DNA from: Dryomyza anilis
Lineage: Eukaryota > Arthropoda > Insecta > Diptera > Dryomyzidae
Assembly: GCA_951804985.1 (NCBI GenBank)
Contig: OX638132.1
Location: 102,042,026-102,106,025, forward strand
DNA: 64,000 bases
Direction of reading: 5' to 3'
Below, piece by piece: positions 60,251 through 64,000 of this stretch; the stretch's first letter is position 1, and every line of letters starts with the position of its first letter. The notes under the pieces were generated by a model. The model was not told the origin of the DNA and did no database searches. It saw nothing but the letters and a program-made list of their open reading frames with translations. A program made the translations under genes and the position numbers.

Positions 60251-62655
60251 GTTGAGAAAACGTCGGTAATAATTTTGTTATTTGTAAATTAAATAAATAT
60301 ATAAATTGTGTTATAAAATGTAGGATTTCTTTCCAAAAATATTTAAATATGTTTCTGTGCAAACATACTACTTTTTGAACTGAAACAACTGATATGTTTC
60401 ACTGGAAACATATTTATATTCAGGTCGTTTAAAATCATGTTTCAATTTGAACATATTTATGTTTTGGTTCAAATATTTATTTTATTTGGACGTAATAATT
60501 ATTATGTTTCCATTAGAACATATTCCATTTTAAGGGGCAACATTAAAATGTTTCCGGGATATTATAATGTAAGTCAGAGCTCATTACAACACTGTTCAAG
60601 TCTCAGTACAACCCTGTTTACAAATGATTTATCAGTCAATTATATATTATGTTTACATAATATTCCAAACATACATGTTAATGCCTGCAAAATTATGTTT
60701 GGGAGAGCCCTTTTTTTTGCAGCGTGTGGGAATCGACAACCAAGTCGGAGCGATATTAGAAAGATGAACCCTAACCATATAATTCCATATAACCATATAA
60801 TTCCATATAAGGTTCTTAACTGAGATAGGCTTGACGGACTTCCTATAGAACTATTAGAATCAGAACCCCCTATAAATAGTATAGGGAGATGCCACAGCTA
60901 ATAATGTCTTCAGTTATAGTATCAAGCGGGGTACAATACATCTATACAGGTCGCAGTGCATTACCTCGAAGCAATAATAATAACGGCCTCCAAACATAGT
61001 TATGGTTATTTAATTTTAACTTCAAATAACAGTACTGTCCTTAATCTTTTTACTAACTCATTCTATCATTTATTTCAAGCAATAATTAAATCACAAACAA
61101 ATAATGGTTTTAGTTTTTTTTTCTACTTCAGCGTTTTATTGGTTAGGGTTTTGAGTTTATAACGAAATGGTTTCAAATTTCGGTATAAGTTACGATTTCA
61201 GTTATGATATTGATATACTTTTGAAGTTTTTTCAAATAACGAATGGGTTGTTCATAATTTTGATTATGTCTGATTGGATGTCTGCAATCATTTGTCCTTC
61301 TGAGCATTTGTCCTTCCGAGAAAAAAATATTTCTCACTACATAAACGCAAAACAGACTTCAGAATTTAACACATCCTTCACAAAAGAAAGCAGCACATAA
61401 GCAAATAAAATAAAATTCAATTAAACGCGAACCTTGCGCCGAACTCGCTATAAATCCAATTTAAAATATTGCCAATAAAATGTTTGCCAAACACTTAGAC
61501 GGTAAGGCTTTTATTGGCGGTATAGCTAACCGCATTAATGAAAATAAATAAAAAATAAATAAATAAAAATAAATAAATAAAAAAATACTACAAAAAAAGC
61601 AATACACGTGCTAAGTGGATACTTGTGTTTGCAGACAAAATACACTTCAATTACTGACCCTTTATAAAACAACACAATTTTGGTTGATTTTAATTGACAA
61701 TCAATTAATTTGCGAATTAAAATTTCACAGCCACACAAATGAAAAAAATAAAACAGAAAATACAAAAGAAATATAGAAATTACCAAAAAAAACAAACAGC
61801 CAAATACACCGAACCATTTTTTAATGAAATGCCCACGGTTGATTAAAAAAACCAACTCATGCCCATATAAATCAATTGAATTGGTGTAAATTTTAAAAGG
61901 GTATAACAAATAAAAAAAAATAAATGCCACACTTTTCAAAAATATGAGGTATAGGGCGTGAAGCAAGTAAAAGGTATTCAAAAGGAAGGGTTGTGTTAGG
62001 ATTTTCTTCGGGAATTGTTAAATTTTTACTATGATTACAGTATAAAGCACATGGTTCATGTGTTGTTTATAAATTGAACAAAATAATAAAAGCTGCTGGA
62101 CAGCTCGAAATTTTTGTTCATTGTATTCATCGTCTTTGATATGGGTTCGTTAGGGATTTTCAGCAGAATGTCGCGCTCTAATAGGCATCGCAAAATATTT
62201 TGTGGTTTATTTGTTGCGCTGAATCGTTATTTATTGTGAAACATTTAAAATTAGTTTTTAAACCTTTATTAATAACAAAGAATGGAGTTTTCGGCAATAA
62301 CACGGAGAGCACATTTTTCGGTATGTCTAGCATAAATTTGAGGGTGGGGGAATGCCGTACTTAATAGACGCAGGCGTCACAAAGTGTCGGTGAGTAGAAA
62401 ATACTTTTGGGATTATTTAGCAAAAACTAAATTTGGTAAATGGTAGGAAATGAGATAGTTAGAAATATGAAAAAAAAGGTTATTCAAAATTGTTTTTAAA
62501 ATTTGTGTAGATAAAAATCAAAAGTGCCCAAGTCCAACGTTGAAAATTGTTGCGGTTTTGAATAAAAGATACCTTAATCCAATATATATTTTAATATAAG
62601 TTTAATGAAGTTTAATTAAATTTTTAAACATTGCTGGTAAACTTATTGAAATATA
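60251..62655. other. No gene assigned
   Basis: Several plus frames (60437-60823, 60956-61162, 61167-61400) and a minus frame (61981-61535) are open but hydrophobic or Lys/Asn/Ile/Phe-rich, as random AT-rich DNA gives. The run near 60840-60960 (CCTATAAATAGTATAGGGAG) is GC-richer and unassigned. Confidence 0.4.
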
Positions 62656-62800
62656 TTGGTATAATAGATTAAGCTATATTTCATTTCCAACCTCAAACAT
62701 TTTCAGAAGTGGACTTAGGCACTTTTGATTTTTAACTACACGTTTAGTTTTCGAGATATACAAAAATACAATATCAATAGTCAAATTCTGCAAAAGTATG

Positions 62801-63010
62801 CACCCAGTAAAAATACTATATAAATAATAGTTTTTTTACTATTAAAAATAGTCAATATTATTGTAATCGGATAATACCATAAAATACTAGAAAATACCAT
62901 GACATTGACATTCAGTTTATATGAAAAGATTTATTTTTTGTATACTATTAAATCAATAGTTGTCCTATTGACCAATTTTAATGGGATTTGAGGGAATTTT
63001 TTTCTGGGTG
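62801..63010. mobile_element. CACTCAG-family MITE, copy 3
   Basis: CACCCAGTAAAAATACTATA to TTTTTCTGGGTG, flanked by TG on both sides. The body matches copy 1 in inverse, including CTATTGACCAATTTTAATGG and AAATCAATAGTTGTCC. Confidence 0.85.
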
Positions 63011-63307
63011 TGAGTATAGAAAGTGTTTAATAACGAAGAATTAAAAAACGTAACCGAAATCGATATCCAGCCGATTAAAATCCTTTTTTTTAATATATTG
63101 GTATGATAGATTAAGCTATATTTCATTTCCAACCTCAAACATTTTCAGAAGTGGACTTAGGCACTTTTGATTTTTAACTACACGTTTAGTTTTCGAGATA
63201 TACAAAAATTTGAACAATTTTTCACTTTTGTGTTTAATAATTTAAAGAAAAACATTTTAAAAAAATGACTGCTTCCAATATCAATGGTTAAATTCTGGAA
63301 AAGTATG

Positions 63308-63520
63308 CACCCAGAAAAAATACTATATAAATAATAGTTTTTTACTATTAAAATTAGTCAATAGGATAAATTATTATTTTAATCGGAAAATACCATTAAA
63401 TACTAGAAAATACAATGCCATTAAGTTTATATGAAAAGATTTATTTTTTGTATACTATTAAATCAATAGTTGTCCTAATGACCAATTTTAATGGGATTTG
63501 AGGGAATTTTTTTCTGGGTG
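63308..63520. mobile_element. CACTCAG-family MITE, copy 4
   Basis: Nearly identical to copy 3 and carried within the tandem duplication, so it is a duplicate and not a separate insertion. Confidence 0.85.
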
Positions 63521-63708
63521 TGAGTATAGAAAGTGTTTAATAACCAAGGATTAAAAAACGTAACCGAAATCGATATCCAGCCGATTAAAACCCCTTTTTT
63601 TAAACCCGAAACTGTAATCGAAAACATTTTACAAGCATCAGAAATAAAATGATTTTCAAAATCGGTATTAGCCGAGGTTAGTCATTTTAATTGTTTTCCT
63701 GGACTACA

Positions 63709-63924
63709 TACAGAAGAAAATACTATTAAAATTGGTCAATAGGAGAGTTATTGAATCAGTAGTATATAAAAAATAAATATTTTCATTAAAACACAAAAAG
63801 AATTTAATAGTATTTAATAGTGTTTTGTAGTATTTAATAGTATTTACTTATTAAAATAATAATTTATACTATTGACTAATTTTAATAGCAGAAAACTATT
63901 GATTTTATGTTTTTTTACTGAGTG
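63709..63924. mobile_element. CACTCAG-family MITE, copy 5
   Basis: TACAGAAGAAAATACTATTA to TTTTTTTACTGAGTG, opposite orientation to copies 3 and 4, with AATTGGTCAATAGGAGAGTT and GCAGAAAACTATTGATTTTA. The left tip is worn. Confidence 0.75.
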
Positions 63925-64000
63925 TGTTTACCGGATAATCATAAATCTTTTTTTGGTTATCATTACATTGAGAGAATGCTAAAAAAATAATTCAATAATA

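Larger units (their letters stand above)
62656..63595 (+). repeat. Tandem duplication of ~0.5 kb including a MITE
   Basis: Block 1 (about 62656-63087) and block 2 (about 63097-63595) share GATTAAGCTATATTTCATTT, GAAGTGGACTTAGGCACTTT, CGTTTAGTTTTCGAGATATA, a CACCCAG MITE, and GTAACCGAAATCGATATCCA. Block 2 has about 65 bp absent from block 1 before the MITE. Confidence 0.9.

Noticed and set aside
62283..62330. ATG frame MEFSAITRRAHFS followed by GTATGT as a start exon
   Set aside because: Only 14 codons, no promoter, no recognisable product; donor-like GTATGT is common in AT-rich DNA.

Overview
This is nuclear DNA from an insect, most likely a higher fly (Brachycera; schizophoran). It is strongly AT-rich, has spliceosomal introns, and carries one recognisable host gene, the D1-like dopamine receptor Dop1R1, whose protein is nearly that of Drosophila. 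Everything else is introns, satellites and non-autonomous transposable elements. There is no prokaryotic signal: no operons, rRNA or CRISPR. Genus cannot be told from the sequence.

The gene lies on the + strand. One exon at 20170-20415 encodes the end of intracellular loop 2 through TM5. After a 13.9 kb intron, the last exon at 34332-34872 encodes loop 3, TM6, TM7 and the C-terminal tail. Exons for the N-terminus and TM1-TM3 were not found upstream and probably lie beyond the left edge. The stop is TGA followed by C, and the same frame then stays open for 67 codons to 35074-35076, a candidate stop-codon readthrough extension.

Left of the gene (1-20 kb): several MITEs (1071, 1307, 1954, 3824), a truncated solo LTR (4853-5240), a decayed mariner-type element of D,D37E spacing with terminal inverted repeats (7098-8391), a 19-bp satellite (9.26-10.64 kb), a T/G-rich tract (13.0-13.6 kb), tandem repeats (15.1-15.95 kb), a mariner transposase relic (16225-16488) and a long-armed foldback MITE (18763-19105). 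Intron (20.4-34.3 kb): the 19-bp satellite in opposite orientation (21-23 kb), an element with a 15-bp minisatellite, four 120-bp tandem units, nested foldback elements, and a 12-bp satellite of about 2.7 kb ending just before the last exon and containing tRNA-like fragments.

Right of the gene (35-64 kb): two arrays of a 16-bp satellite either side of a 10-bp satellite, a 3 kb nearly perfect 8-bp TATAAAAA array (42251-45270), a degenerate roughly 20-bp array (46.9-49.7 kb), three copies of an unclassified CACAG-ended element, a second truncated LTR in reverse orientation, at least five copies of a CACTCAG-ended MITE (one split by a hAT-like MITE full of TAATC motifs), a perfect 32-bp hairpin, and a half-kilobase tandem duplication.

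Most long open frames here are by-products of short-period satellites, not genes. The window is best read as one conserved neural receptor gene embedded in an unusually dense collection of unrelated satellites and miniature elements.
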